Source: an uncultured Chlorobiota bacterium (GTDB lineage: Bacteria > Bacteroidota > Ignavibacteria > UBA10030 > UBA6906). Taken from it: a stretch of 64,000 nucleotides of DNA. The first letter of the stretch is position 1, and each line of letters begins with the position of its first letter. The notes below the pieces were generated by a model. It was not told the DNA's origin. It did not search any database and saw only the letters and a program-made list of their open reading frames with translations. Below, in pieces: positions 1 to 9,366 of the stretch. The stretch is from positions 52,716 through 116,715 of the forward strand of contig CAADGV010000032.1 in NCBI GenBank assembly GCA_900696645.1. The letters run 5' to 3'. The position numbers and the translations under genes were made by a program.

Positions 1-6
1 TCCAAG

Positions 7-1161
7 TTGCGCATACACGACGAGAAGCGGGATGGTAATGCTTCTTCCAAATCAAAGAAACTCGTTATCACAATAACGTTGGCTGCCGTTTTGCTTGTGA
101 GCATACTCATCTGGCTCGATGGATTTTTTTCATCAGCAGTTGAAGTTGAAGTTGCGACGGCTTCGCTCACGTATCCATCCTCCGCAAACGCCGTGCTGAC
201 TGCTTCGGGTTATGTGGTAGCACAACAGAAAGCCGCCATTGCGTCAAAAGCAACCGGCCGGCTTGTGTTTCTTGGTGTTGAGGAAGGCGACCGCGTGAAG
301 AAAAATCAGATCATCGCCCGAATTGAAGATCAGGATGTGTTGGCTGCACTGGCGCAGGCCCGTGCAAACTTCGAGCTGGCAAAAGCCGACTTCGACGATG
401 CAAGCCGATGGCTCGAACGGCAGAAATCTCTCTTTGGATCGGGTTCGACGTCGAAGGCGGAACTCGATGCAGCAGAAGCGCGACACAGGCGGGTTGAAGC
501 GTCAATCAAATCTGCCGAAGCGGCGGTTCGCTCTGCTGAAGTTGCGCTCGAGAACACACGGATTCGGGCTCCGTTCGATGGTACAGTCCTTAGCAAAAAT
601 GCGAATGTCGGAGAAGTTGTTGCGCCGTTTGCGGCCGCGGCGAGTTCCCGTGCCGCCGTTGTCACCATTGCAGATATGCTGTCACTTGAAGTGGAAGCCG
701 ATGTGTCCGAATCTAACATTACCCGCGTAACAGCAGGCGGCCCCTGCGAGATCGTGCTTGATGCCTATCCCGACCGCCGCTATCCCGGATTCGTTCACAA
801 GATTGTCCCGACAGCAGATCGTGCCAAGGCTACCGTGCTGACAAAAGTTCGATTCAAGGAGCGCGACGATCGCGTGCTACCTGAAATGAGCGCAAAGGTA
901 ACGTTTCTTTCTCAAGCGCCGGAACCGGGAGATGCAAACCAGCCTCCGAAACTCACTGTGCCCTCAGGTGCAGTTGTTTCGCGGGACGGACAAGACATCG
1001 TATTGGTTGTCAAGAATGGAACTGTAAACGAGACACCGGTTCGCTCCGGTGGCCGAATCGGTGACCGAACCATAGTAGAGGAAGGGATTCTTCAGGGAGA
1101 TCAGGTCATCATCCGCCCCGAACCATCCCTGAAAACGGGGACACGAGTAAAGGCAAAATAG
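7..1161 (+). CDS. Periplasmic adaptor subunit (HlyD/MacA family) of an ABC efflux system
   Basis: Membrane-fusion adaptor expected to sit in the inner membrane and periplasm and link the ABC permeases encoded next to it to the outer membrane. The N-terminus has one membrane anchor (about residues 18-42). A split biotinyl-lipoyl-like domain follows (ASGYVV...GRLVFLGVEEGDRVKK), then an Ala/Glu-rich alpha-hairpin coiled coil (about 110-185), the second lipoyl half (TRIRAPFDGTVL) and beta-barrel/membrane-proximal domains. A TTG at position 7 is the first start-like codon, but the frame is open to the window edge, so the true start may lie upstream and the gene may be 5'-truncated here. It is followed after 23 bases by the ATPase gene, and the order adaptor-ATPase-permease-permease is typical of MacAB-like export operons. 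The substrate is unknown. Confidence 0.85.
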   Translation: MRIHDEKRDGNASSKSKKLVITITLAAVLLVSILIWLDGFFSSAVEVEVATASLTYPSSANAVLTASGYVVAQQKAAIASKATGRLVFLGVEEGDRVKKNQIIARIEDQDVLAALAQARANFELAKADFDDASRWLERQKSLFGSGSTSKAELDAAEARHRRVEASIKSAEAAVRSAEVALENTRIRAPFDGTVLSKNANVGEVVAPFAAAASSRAAVVTIADMLSLEVEADVSESNITRVTAGGPCEIVLDAYPDRRYPGFVHKIVPTADRAKATVLTKVRFKERDDRVLPEMSAKVTFLSQAPEPGDANQPPKLTVPSGAVVSRDGQDIVLVVKNGTVNETPVRSGGRIGDRTIVEEGILQGDQVIIRPEPSLKTGTRVKAK

Positions 1162-1184
1162 CAGACACTACTACGGAGAGAAAT

Positions 1185-1868
1185 ATGGCAGGAACTAACG
1201 GCACTATCATTAGTGTCAACAAAGTGAGGAAATCGTACTATCGGGATACAATCGAAATCCCTGTCCTCAACAATATCTCGATCAACGTCCCCGAAGGCGA
1301 ATTCCTTGCGCTTATGGGGCCATCAGGGTCCGGCAAAACGACGTTGCTGAATCTGATTGCCGGAATCGATCGACCGGATGAAGGCGAAGTTGTTGTCGGC
1401 GGCGTAAACATTGCGGCGCTCAGCGAATCCGAACTTTCGAAATGGCGTGCCCGGCATGTTGGATTTGTGTTTCAGTTCTACAATCTCCTTCCTGTTCTTA
1501 CTGCATACGAGAACGTTGAGCTGCCCTTGCTGCTCACCAATCTCTCAAAAAAGGAAAAACACGAACACGTGGAATTTGCGTTGAAGCTTGTTGGCTTGAG
1601 CGACAGAATGTATAACAAGCCGGGTCAACTTTCCGGAGGCCAGGAACAGCGCGTCGCAATTGCCAGAGCCGTTGTCACAGATCCGACAATTCTCGTTGCG
1701 GATGAACCCACGGGCGATCTTGACAAAGTGTCCGCCGCCGAGATCATGGAATTACTCGACCGGCTGAACAAGGAGTACAAGAAAACAATCGTGATGGTAA
1801 CGCACGACCCGCGTGCGGCAGAAAAGGCTCACACCGTCCGTCATCTTGAGAAAGGAGAACTCACGTAG
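1185..1868 (+). CDS. ABC transporter ATP-binding protein (MacB/LolD type)
   Basis: Cytoplasmic ATPase of 227 aa that powers the adjacent FtsX-like permeases. The Walker A motif GPSGSGKTT is near residue 46, the Q-loop is in VFQFYNLLP, and the ABC signature is LSGGQEQR, with E where most members of this branch have Q (LSGGQQQR). Walker B is [12 protein letters not shown], and the H-loop is in [10 protein letters not shown]. Length and the GDLD D-loop fit the MacB/LolD/FtsE branch. ATG at 1185 is preceded by GGAGAG. The stop is one base before the ATG of the next gene, so the operon is tightly coupled. Confidence 0.93.
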   Translation: MAGTNGTIISVNKVRKSYYRDTIEIPVLNNISINVPEGEFLALMGPSGSGKTTLLNLIAGIDRPDEGEVVVGGVNIAALSESELSKWRARHVGFVFQFYNLLPVLTAYENVELPLLLTNLSKKEKHEHVEFALKLVGLSDRMYNKPGQLSGGQEQRVAIARAVVTDPTILVADEPTGDLDKVSAAEIMELLDRLNKEYKKTIVMVTHDPRAAEKAHTVRHLEKGELT

Positions 1869-1869
1869 C

Positions 1870-3024
1870 ATGTTTCGGATTGTCATCAAAAATGCGCTCC
1901 GGCATGTACTGAGATCGTCTCTTACCATTCTCGGTATAGCGATTGCGGTTATTGCCTTCTGCCTGCTGCGCACGGTCGTTACCGTATGGTACTCCGGCAT
2001 TGAAGTCTCAGCCGCCAACCGATTGATCACACGTCAAGCCGTATCGTTTATCTTCCCGCTTCCCTATGCGTATCGTGATCAGATAGGGCGTGTGGATGGC
2101 GTTGAACAAGTGTCGTTTGCCAACTGGTTCGGAGGCACATACATCGACAAGAAGCAGTTCTTCGCACGGCTCGCCGTTGATCATGAGACTTTTTTCGACG
2201 TGTACCCGGAATTCCTAATCTCGCCCGAGGAGTTACAGGCGTTCAAGCGTGAGCGCAACGCCTGTGTGGTCGGTGAGGATCTGGTTAAGCGATACGGGTT
2301 CAAAATTGGAGATATCATTCAAATCGAAGGTGACATCTTCCCGGGCCAATGGCAGTTTGTCGTCCGCGGAGTTTACAAGCCGCGTGAGCCTGCAATCGAT
2401 CCCTCGAATTTTCTGTTCCGATGGGATTACCTTGACGAGCGGTTGCGGCAAGACTCGCCCACCCGTGCAGGATATGTCGGTTGGTATATTGTGAAAACGA
2501 AAGATGCCGCTGCAACAGCGCAAGTATCACAGAACATCGACAATTTGTTTGCTAATTCACGTGCCGAGACAAAGACGGAAACCGAGCGACAGTTCCAACA
2601 AGGCTTCATTGCAGCGTTCAGCGCGGTTATTGACGCAATGAATTTCATTTCATTCGTTATCATCGGCATTATCATGCTCGTTCTCGGAAACACGATGATT
2701 ATGTCATCGCGTGAGCGAACACGGGAGTACGCCGTTCTTAAAACAATCGGGTTCTCCGGACGGCAATTGCTTATCATGATTGCGGGAGAATCGCTGCTTA
2801 TTGCAGCCTTGGGCGGCTTGCTCGGGCTTCTTGCAACGTTTCCTTCGATTACTTTCTTCCAGGCGCTGATGCCGAAAGGGTTCTTCCCTGTCTTCTTCAT
2901 TGAGCCCATTACAATCGTGTTGGCGGTGACAGCGGCTATTCTTGTCGGCGTCGTGGCCGCAATCTTCCCTGTTCACAGAACACTGCGGACGAAGATTGTT
3001 GAAGGCTTGCGCTTCATCGGATAA
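1870..3024 (+). CDS. ABC transporter permease, FtsX/MacB type (first of two)
   Basis: Inner-membrane permease of 384 aa. One N-terminal membrane helix (HVLRSSLTILGIAIAVIAFCLL) is followed by a large periplasmic MacB-type core domain (about 45-260). Three C-terminal helices then carry the FtsX-like signature (SSRERTREYAVLKTIGF). I chose ATG at 1870: the frame is open upstream inside the ATPase gene, but only this start puts the first membrane helix at the usual place, and it lies directly behind the ATPase stop. It probably forms a heterodimer with the permease encoded at 3041. Such transporters typically move substrates from the periplasmic side by mechanotransmission, but the cargo cannot be told from sequence. 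Confidence 0.88.
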   Translation: MFRIVIKNALRHVLRSSLTILGIAIAVIAFCLLRTVVTVWYSGIEVSAANRLITRQAVSFIFPLPYAYRDQIGRVDGVEQVSFANWFGGTYIDKKQFFARLAVDHETFFDVYPEFLISPEELQAFKRERNACVVGEDLVKRYGFKIGDIIQIEGDIFPGQWQFVVRGVYKPREPAIDPSNFLFRWDYLDERLRQDSPTRAGYVGWYIVKTKDAAATAQVSQNIDNLFANSRAETKTETERQFQQGFIAAFSAVIDAMNFISFVIIGIIMLVLGNTMIMSSRERTREYAVLKTIGFSGRQLLIMIAGESLLIAALGGLLGLLATFPSITFFQALMPKGFFPVFFIEPITIVLAVTAAILVGVVAAIFPVHRTLRTKIVEGLRFIG

Positions 3025-3040
3025 GTCAGAAAGGCATATA

Positions 3041-4213
3041 ATGAAGATTCCATTGAAATATACATTCCGCAACCTCCAGAGCCGCCGTCTGACAACAGCA
3101 TTGACAATTCTTGGAATAACCCTCGTTGTGTTTGTCTTTGCGGCCGTGTTGATGATGGCACATGGTGTTGAGAAAACCCTTGTCGCAACCGGTTCCGAGG
3201 AGAATATCCTCATCAGTCGAAAAGCATCGAACGGAGAGATTTCGAGTATCATCGACGGCGAGACGGTCAACATCATTCTCGCTATGAACCAGGTCGCCCG
3301 AACGCCGGCAGGTGCTCCGTTCGCAACGAAAGACGTGGCGACCGTTATCAATCTCCCGAAAACAGACTATGTCGGGATTACCAATGTGACTGTGCGAGGT
3401 GTGTCGCCCGATGCATTTGCCCTGCGACCAATGGTGAAGATTGTGGAGGGAAGAGCCTTTCAATGGGGCGCACGTGAAATCATCATCGGCAATTCGATTG
3501 CACGCAGAATCCTGAACGCACGCGTGGGCGGCACCATCAAGATAGGCGGAGATCAATGGACCATCGTCGGTAGGTTTGATGCGGAAGGATGCGGATTCGA
3601 CTCCGAAATCTGGGGAGATGTCCTTCAGCTTACTGATGCCCTCGGGCGCAGTAATGCCTTTTCAACATTGACACTGAAACTCCGTTCACCGCAGGAGTTT
3701 GATTCGTTCAAAGAGGCGTTTGAATCGGATGCCCGCTTGCAACAATTCGTCCCCAAAACGGAGCGGCAATTCTTCGAGGAACAGTCCGAGACAATGGCAC
3801 TTTTCATACGCGTTCTCGGAATCTTTATTACAGTAATTTTCAGTGCAGGTGCTGTTATTGGAGCGATGATAACCATGTACGGGGCGGTTGCTAATCGAAC
3901 AGTGGAAATTGGCACGCTGCGGGCGCTCGGTTTCCGTCGCAGAAGCGTTCTTTCCGCTTACTTGATTGAATCACTAATGATTGCACTCATCGGAGGCATT
4001 GTCGGTGTTGTGCTCGCATCATTCCTGCAGTTCTTCAGCATATCAACAATCAACTTCGACTCTTTTGCAGAAATCGAATTTTCTTTTGCCCTCTCAACCG
4101 GCATCATCATCTCGTCGCTAATGTTTGCTGTGGTCATGGGTTTTGTGGGAGGCTTTCTGCCTGCATTCCGAGCTGCGCGTCTGAACATTGTTTCGGCCTT
4201 GCGCGCATCCTAA
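3041..4213 (+). CDS. ABC transporter permease, FtsX/MacB type (second of two)
   Basis: Inner-membrane permease of 390 aa, paralogous to the preceding gene. It has an N-terminal helix (TTALTILGITLVVFVFAAVL), a periplasmic core domain and three C-terminal helices with the FtsX-family motif (NRTVEIGTLRALGFRR). ATG at 3041 follows AAGGCATATA and lies 16 bases after the previous stop. An in-frame start upstream would add 33 residues overlapping the previous gene and is unlikely. Having two different permeases rather than a MacB homodimer suggests an obligate heterodimer. The last gene of the operon, it is followed by a hairpin. Confidence 0.88.
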   Translation: MKIPLKYTFRNLQSRRLTTALTILGITLVVFVFAAVLMMAHGVEKTLVATGSEENILISRKASNGEISSIIDGETVNIILAMNQVARTPAGAPFATKDVATVINLPKTDYVGITNVTVRGVSPDAFALRPMVKIVEGRAFQWGAREIIIGNSIARRILNARVGGTIKIGGDQWTIVGRFDAEGCGFDSEIWGDVLQLTDALGRSNAFSTLTLKLRSPQEFDSFKEAFESDARLQQFVPKTERQFFEEQSETMALFIRVLGIFITVIFSAGAVIGAMITMYGAVANRTVEIGTLRALGFRRRSVLSAYLIESLMIALIGGIVGVVLASFLQFFSISTINFDSFAEIEFSFALSTGIIISSLMFAVVMGFVGGFLPAFRAARLNIVSALRAS

Positions 4214-4236
4214 GATCATCTCTTCTTTCCTGAGGG

Positions 4237-4255
4237 AGCCCGCCCGGAGCGGGCT
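4237..4255 (+). terminator. Hairpin after the MacAB-like operon
   Basis: A perfect 7-bp stem (AGCCCGC / GCGGGCT) with a 5-base loop begins 23 bases after the last permease stop. It is followed by TCGTCATTCC, which is only weakly T-rich, so it may be an imperfect intrinsic terminator or an RNA-stabilising hairpin. The rest of 4256-4549 holds no credible gene. Confidence 0.5.
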
Positions 4256-4415
4256 TCGTCATTCCTCCAATCTCACACCCATGTATGTACATATTCCCTG
4301 CTTTCTGCAAACGTTTCAACCGATCCACGTTCATTCCTACATACACTCCCGCCCACTGCCTTCATCAATCTTCGGGCTGAGAAAATCCACTTCCAAATGA
4401 CAGTTAATTCCGGTT

Positions 4416-4433
4416 TACTTTGGCATCAAAGTA
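4416..4433. repeat. Short perfect inverted repeat upstream of the propeller gene
   Basis: TACTTTG-GCAT-CAAAGTA is a 7-bp perfect inverted repeat about 117 bases before the start of the secreted propeller gene. It could be an operator or a small hairpin in the leader, but nothing else supports a specific regulator. Confidence 0.3.
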
Positions 4434-4549
4434 GTTTGTCTCTGCATTGAAGGAACACACATTGAGGCTGTGTCCTCCGAATCACCGGAGCAATGAATGA
4501 GTTTTCAAACCCAAACCAGAATAGTCAGTCATGTAGGGAGATTTGCGAG

Positions 4550-5488
4550 ATGTTTCAGGTAATTGTAAGATGCTTGTTTGCCGGAACCCTGTTTCTCGTT
4601 CCCGCACTGGTGTCTGCTCAGAGTGCATGGCAATCAACCAATGGGCCGTGTACAGGATTCGTATACTCACAAGCAGTTGACGCGACGGGAACCATCTACG
4701 CCGGAACCGGCGGCCGTGGTGTCTATGTTGTCGAGAAGGTCAAAGGCAGCGCATGGCAACAACGCAACGCAGGATTGCAGACAAATGCCGTCTATGCAAT
4801 TGTTGTAGACCGGAATAACAAGGTGTTTGTCGGGACGGATGAAGGGGTCTATTCGTCAACCAATTCCGGGGCGCAATGGATACTTTCGAGTGATGGCTTG
4901 ACAACAACATTTGTGAATGCGCTCGCTGTAGGCAAGAACGGTTCTCTGTTCGCAGCAACCGGCGGAGGAGGCATTTTCCGTTCCGATGACAACGGCGAAA
5001 GCTGGAAACCTGTAAACGCAGGATTGACCTCCCTCATCGTGCTGTCCCTGGCAACCGACGATGGGGGCAACTTGTATGCCGGAACAGATGGCAGCGGCAT
5101 TTTCCGATCACACAACAATGGTGATACTTGGAACGATGCAAGCAAGGGCCTGACCAACTCAGCTGTGCTTACGTTGCTCGTCGATCCAAAAGGCATAGTC
5201 TATGCAGGGACACGCGGCGGCGGAGTGTTTCGCTCAACCGACTACGCAGGGTCATGGAGCGAGGCAAATACCTCTCTTCGGGCCAGTTCGATCTACACAT
5301 TAGTGACTGATAACAGCGGAAATATTTTTGCGGGAACCGATCAAGGCGCGTTTGCCTCTACGAATATGGCTTGGAGCTGGACTCCCATCAATACCGGCTT
5401 GACAAATCCTGTGGTGCTTTCGCTGGCGGTTACGTCTTCAGCGCTTCTCGCCGGAACAGGCGGGTCAGGGGTGTTCCGATTGCAGTAG
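4550..5488 (+). CDS. Secreted beta-propeller repeat protein (BNR/two-component-regulator-propeller-like)
   Basis: A 312-aa exported protein of unknown function. It has a signal peptide (MFQVIVRCLFAGTLFLVPALVSAQ, cleavage after A-Q), then about seven repeats of roughly 43 residues. The core of each is L-(Y/F)-A-G-T-x-G-G-G-(I/V)-F-R-S-x-D-x-G-x-S-W, as in BNR/sialidase-type propeller blades. The Asp-box-like SDDNGESW and SHNNGDTW strings are clear. An ATG at 4493 would add 19 residues before the signal peptide and has a poorly spaced Shine-Dalgarno. ATG at 4550 has GGGAGA eight bases upstream and starts exactly at the signal peptide. No T9SS sorting domain is present and the repeats run to the C-terminus. 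It stands alone between two terminator-like hairpins. Confidence 0.8.
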   Translation: MFQVIVRCLFAGTLFLVPALVSAQSAWQSTNGPCTGFVYSQAVDATGTIYAGTGGRGVYVVEKVKGSAWQQRNAGLQTNAVYAIVVDRNNKVFVGTDEGVYSSTNSGAQWILSSDGLTTTFVNALAVGKNGSLFAATGGGGIFRSDDNGESWKPVNAGLTSLIVLSLATDDGGNLYAGTDGSGIFRSHNNGDTWNDASKGLTNSAVLTLLVDPKGIVYAGTRGGGVFRSTDYAGSWSEANTSLRASSIYTLVTDNSGNIFAGTDQGAFASTNMAWSWTPINTGLTNPVVLSLAVTSSALLAGTGGSGVFRLQ

Positions 5489-5522
5489 ATTTTTACCAAA
5501 CGCGTTGGTCGAGGGGGGGACG

Positions 5523-5557
5523 CAAAGGGCCGGTGTTGGGGGAACACCGGCTCTTTG
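5523..5557. terminator. Strong terminator hairpin between convergent transcription units
   Basis: A 15-bp stem (one G-U pair) with a GGGGG loop sits in the 86-base gap between the plus-strand propeller gene and the minus-strand heme operon. On the plus strand it is followed by CATTTT. It probably ends the plus-strand unit and may also protect or end the heme transcript. Confidence 0.7.
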
Positions 5558-5574
5558 CATTTTGAATCATTGTC

Positions 5575-6873
5575 CTATTCAGCCCGCAGTGTCCGTTCCA
5601 ACGCCTTCCGATTCGCTCGAATAGTCTTCTCGATCATTTCATCCGTGTGTGCAGAGGAAACAAATCCTGCTTCAAATTGCGACGGCGCAAGATAGATGCC
5701 TTCTTCCAACATTGCATTGAAGTATGCAGCATAGCGTTTCGTATCGGATGTGAGAGCAGATTGATAGTCTCGAACATTGGAAGACGTAAAGAACAGCGTT
5801 GACATTGACCCAATTCGATTCGAGGTCGCGGGTATTCCGAGACTTCTGACGTTTTCGGCAAATCCCACCTCAAGGGCTTGAGACTTTTTCTCAAGCTTCT
5901 GATAGAATTTTTCATCTTCAAGAATAACCGAGAGAGTTTCAAATCCAGCCGTCATCGCAAGAGGATTTCCCGATAACGTCCCCGCCTGATACATGGGACC
6001 ACTTGGAGCGACGATCTGCATGATGTCCCCTCTTCCGCCATAAGCCCCAACGGGAAGCCCGCCCCCAATAATTTTGCCGAATGTTGTAAGGTCGGGTTGG
6101 ATGTTATAGCGTTCTTGTGCTCCTCCGAGAGCCAGCCTGAATCCCGTCATTACTTCATCGAAAATGAGGATGATTCCTTCTTTCGTGCAAAGTGATCGGA
6201 GATTTTCCAGGAAGCCATCGACGGGGGGCACGCAACCCATATTCCCGACAACAGGTTCGACGATGATTGCTGCGATCTCATGCTTGTTCTGATCGACAAT
6301 CTCCTTCACTGATTCTATCGAGTTGAACCTTGCCGTCAACGTCAGTCTCGCAATAGCGGACGGAACGCCGGGACTATCAGGAACGCCGAACGTCATGGCT
6401 CCCGAACCCGCTTTGATGAGAAACGAATCGCCATGTCCGTGATAGCATCCCTCACACTTGATGATTTTCTCTCTGCCTGTTAATGCGCGTGCCAAGCGAA
6501 TAGCGCTCATCGTTGCCTCGGTGCCGGAATTGACCATCCGAACCATCTCCACCGATGGGACGAGTCGGCAAATCAACTCAGCCATTTTCACTTCAAGTTC
6601 CGTTGGTGCCCCAAAGCTCGTACCGTCCATTGCAACTTTCCTGATCGCCTCAATCACCCGTGGGTGAGCATGACCGAGAATTGCAGGCCCCCACGTTCCG
6701 ACGTAGTCGATATACTCGTTGCCATCCACATCCCACAGCTTTGCGCCGGCGGCTTTTGCAATGAACAATGGATTCCGTCCAACAGATTTGAATGCGCGGA
6801 CGGGTGAGTTCACACCGCCGGGAATCGATTGTTTTGCCCGTTCAAAAAGTGAATTTGACGTCTTCGTATTCAT
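5575..6873 (-). CDS. hemL: Glutamate-1-semialdehyde 2,1-aminomutase
   Basis: PLP enzyme of 432 aa converting glutamate-1-semialdehyde to 5-aminolevulinate, the second committed step of the C5 pathway. It carries the N-terminal [12 protein letters not shown] signature, the PLP phosphate-binding SGTEA region, the FDEVMTGFR motif and the Schiff-base lysine K267 in TFGKIIGGG. Length matches the family. ATG at 6873 aligns best with family N-termini; another ATG at 6885 would add four residues, and neither has a strong ribosome site. It is the last gene of the ten-gene heme operon, 54 bases after hemB. Together with hemA it makes the pathway independent of the glycine-using ALA synthase. Confidence 0.96.
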   Translation of the reverse strand: MNTKTSNSLFERAKQSIPGGVNSPVRAFKSVGRNPLFIAKAAGAKLWDVDGNEYIDYVGTWGPAILGHAHPRVIEAIRKVAMDGTSFGAPTELEVKMAELICRLVPSVEMVRMVNSGTEATMSAIRLARALTGREKIIKCEGCYHGHGDSFLIKAGSGAMTFGVPDSPGVPSAIARLTLTARFNSIESVKEIVDQNKHEIAAIIVEPVVGNMGCVPPVDGFLENLRSLCTKEGIILIFDEVMTGFRLALGGAQERYNIQPDLTTFGKIIGGGLPVGAYGGRGDIMQIVAPSGPMYQAGTLSGNPLAMTAGFETLSVILEDEKFYQKLEKKSQALEVGFAENVRSLGIPATSNRIGSMSTLFFTSSNVRDYQSALTSDTKRYAAYFNAMLEEGIYLAPSQFEAGFVSSAHTDEMIEKTIRANRKALERTLRAE

Positions 6874-6927
6874 GAAAGACTTCATAGGTTGAGAATGAGA
6901 AGGGCACAACTCGTGCCCCGGTGTTTT

Positions 6928-7947
6928 CTATTTCTGTTTGTCGAGAACGGCGGAAGCTTCCTTCGCAAAATATGTCAAAATCATATCTGCCCCGGCGCGT
7001 TTGATCCCGGTCAGCATTTCCATCATGACCCGCTCGCCGTCAATCCAGCCATTCTGCGCCGCCGCTTTCACCATCGAGAACTCGCCACTTACGTTGTAGG
7101 CAGCAGTAGGCATCCCGAATCTATCCTTCACGCGCCTGATGATGTCGAGATACGGTGTTGCGGGTTTCACCATCACAATATCCGCCCCTTCAATGATGTC
7201 CTGCTCGACCTCACGCAGGGCCTCGTTGGAATTCGCGGGATCCATCTGATGCGAGCGGCGATCGCCGAAATGCGGTGTGCTTTCGGCGGCCTCACGAAAC
7301 GGGCCGTAGAACCCGGAAGCGTACTTCGCCGCATACGACATGATGGGAATATTCTTGAAACCGTTCTCATCGAGAATGGAACGGATGGCCTTGACGCGAC
7401 CGTCAAACATATCCGAGGGGGCGACCATATCCGCACCCGCCTGCGTATGCGTCAGAGCTTCCTTTGCCAGAAGTTCGATGGATTCATCATTCACGATCTC
7501 ATTGCCACGAACAATGCCGCAATGTCCGTGGGATGTGTATTCGCAGAGGCAGACGTCGGTAATCACGACGAGTTCCGGCACTTCTTTCTTAATGGCCCTT
7601 GTCGCTTGTTGAACAATTCCGAGCTCATCATACGCCCCCGACCCGACCTCATCCTTTTCTTTTGGGATGCCGAACAAGATTACTGCCGGAATTCCCATCT
7701 TCTTCACATCAACACATTCCCGCACGATATGATCAACAGACATCTGATAGACGCCGGGCATTGACGAGACTTCTTTTTTGAAGTTCTTGCCCTCAACTAC
7801 GAATAAAGGATAAATGAAATCGTTTTTCGAAAGCTCGGTTTCACGTACCATCGAGCGGAGCGGTTCCGTCATTCGTGTACGCCGCAATCGCTTGAACGGC
7901 TCGGTTTCTGTTCTTGAATACGTGCCCGGAACAAGTGGTGTTTGCAT
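6928..7947 (-). CDS. hemB: Delta-aminolevulinic acid dehydratase (porphobilinogen synthase)
   Basis: Condenses two 5-aminolevulinate molecules to porphobilinogen. It is a 339-aa protein of normal length. The metal site [14 protein letters not shown] carries the three-cysteine cluster of zinc-dependent enzymes rather than the Asp-rich form. The two active-site lysines are in [14 protein letters not shown] and [12 protein letters not shown] at 7947 has a very good Shine-Dalgarno (GAGGAGATAACA). It lies 36 bases downstream of hemY. Confidence 0.97.
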   Translation of the reverse strand: MQTPLVPGTYSRTETEPFKRLRRTRMTEPLRSMVRETELSKNDFIYPLFVVEGKNFKKEVSSMPGVYQMSVDHIVRECVDVKKMGIPAVILFGIPKEKDEVGSGAYDELGIVQQATRAIKKEVPELVVITDVCLCEYTSHGHCGIVRGNEIVNDESIELLAKEALTHTQAGADMVAPSDMFDGRVKAIRSILDENGFKNIPIMSYAAKYASGFYGPFREAAESTPHFGDRRSHQMDPANSNEALREVEQDIIEGADIVMVKPATPYLDIIRRVKDRFGMPTAAYNVSGEFSMVKAAAQNGWIDGERVMMEMLTGIKRAGADMILTYFAKEASAVLDKQK

Positions 7948-7983
7948 TGTTATCTCCTCGTGATAATCACATTCGCTGGTTGC

Positions 7984-9366
7984 TCATGCTGCAACAGCAT
8001 TTGCACTTTGCATTGAAATAATCTTCTCAGCAACCTTCTTCCCGCTCATAACACAATCTCCGACAGCAATTCCTCCCTTGAAGTTGCTGCAGAAGTAGAG
8101 TCCGGGATTGTTGTGTTCACACCTCTCCAGTTCTTCAACAATCTTGCCGTAACCAAGATTGTACTGTGGAATCGCCTTCGGCCAGCGGATGAGTTTTGAG
8201 AATACAGGATTGCCGACAACATTCATCAACAACTGCAACTCCGTAGTCACCATTTTGACAATCTCTGTATCAGTCCGGTCACACAATTCAGGCTGGCGAG
8301 AGCCGCCGACGAATGTTGTCAGTGCAACGTGGCCCTCCGGGGCACGTCCCGGGAAAAGGACAGACGACCAGATTGTGCCGAGAATGCTCCGCTGTTCTTT
8401 CGCCGGAACAAGAAACCCGAATCCATCCAGTGATCGATTGATTTGTTCATGACGAAAACCCAAGAACACCTCTGCAACGGGCGGATAATAGATTGTATCA
8501 AGAGAGGATGAAAGATGTCCTGCCAGTTGGCTGATGACTTTGCTTGCAACTGAAGCAGGCGTTGCAACAACGACCGCATCGGTAGAAATCGTGTACTCAC
8601 GTCCGTTGTCACGCAGCGTAATTTTGAAACCATCGTCTCGTGAAACAGATAGCACCTCGCAACCAAACCGGAGACGATCACCGAGTCGTGTGGCAATTGC
8701 CAGCGGAAACGTCTCCATCCCCTTCAGAAACGAAAACATCCTTGCACGATCTTTTGCCTTCTCTGCCCGTTGTTTGCGTTCCTTCGCCCCCTTGATCATG
8801 CCCTTGATGAGTCCGCCATACTTTTCTTCCAAGGCGTAGAGTTTCGGAAATGCCGCACGCACACTCAACTGCTCGGGATTTCCTGCATAGACACCGGCAA
8901 CGAAGGGATTGATAGCGTAGTCGAGAAACTCGCGGCCGAGTCTCCTCTCGACAAATTCTGCAATTGTTTCCTCTTTCTCAGCCCTGCCAATGAACGGTTC
9001 TTTCAAAAGCCGCAACTTCCCCCGAACACTCCACAACGATGTTCCCAGAAACGCCCCCGGTGACATTGGTAGCGCTTGCAGTTTACCATCACGGAGAATG
9101 TAGCGGGTGTTCGCCCTCTCTTCTGCATACAACCGCTCGCTCAGAATTCCTAATCCCTCAAACATCTCGTTGAAAAGCGGTGTTGTTTCCAGAGCGCTGT
9201 TCGGTCCGGTTTCAATCAGCCAGCCCTCTTCCCTCAATGTACGCATCGTGCCACCGGCCGTATTGTTCTTCTCAAGAACAGTAACATCTGTTCCGGCTTT
9301 GTGAAGCCAGTATGCGGCCGTCAAACCGGATATGCCGGCACCAATGATAACCACATTGCGACTCAT
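7984..9366 (-). CDS. hemY: Protoporphyrinogen oxidase, FAD-dependent (HemY/PPOX type)
   Basis: FAD enzyme of 460 aa oxidising protoporphyrinogen IX (or, in the coproporphyrin branch, coproporphyrinogen III) with O2. The N-terminal dinucleotide-binding fold VVIIGAGISGLTAAYWL is followed by the VLEKNNTAGG segment. The C-terminal FAD motif lies around NFKGGIAVGDCVMSG. The start overlaps the hemH stop by four bases (ATGA), so the two are probably translationally coupled. The neighbouring O2-dependent hemF argues for the classical protoporphyrin branch. The O2-dependent form implies that the organism meets oxygen. Confidence 0.93.
   Translation of the reverse strand: MSRNVVIIGAGISGLTAAYWLHKAGTDVTVLEKNNTAGGTMRTLREEGWLIETGPNSALETTPLFNEMFEGLGILSERLYAEERANTRYILRDGKLQALPMSPGAFLGTSLWSVRGKLRLLKEPFIGRAEKEETIAEFVERRLGREFLDYAINPFVAGVYAGNPEQLSVRAAFPKLYALEEKYGGLIKGMIKGAKERKQRAEKAKDRARMFSFLKGMETFPLAIATRLGDRLRFGCEVLSVSRDDGFKITLRDNGREYTISTDAVVVATPASVASKVISQLAGHLSSSLDTIYYPPVAEVFLGFRHEQINRSLDGFGFLVPAKEQRSILGTIWSSVLFPGRAPEGHVALTTFVGGSRQPELCDRTDTEIVKMVTTELQLLMNVVGNPVFSKLIRWPKAIPQYNLGYGKIVEELERCEHNNPGLYFCSNFKGGIAVGDCVMSGKKVAEKIISMQSANAVAA

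Noticed and set aside
6889..7764. Plus-strand frame of 291 codons over hemB
   Set aside because: Antisense to hemB, rich in His/Arg/Cys as expected from a reversed frame, with no recognisable domain.
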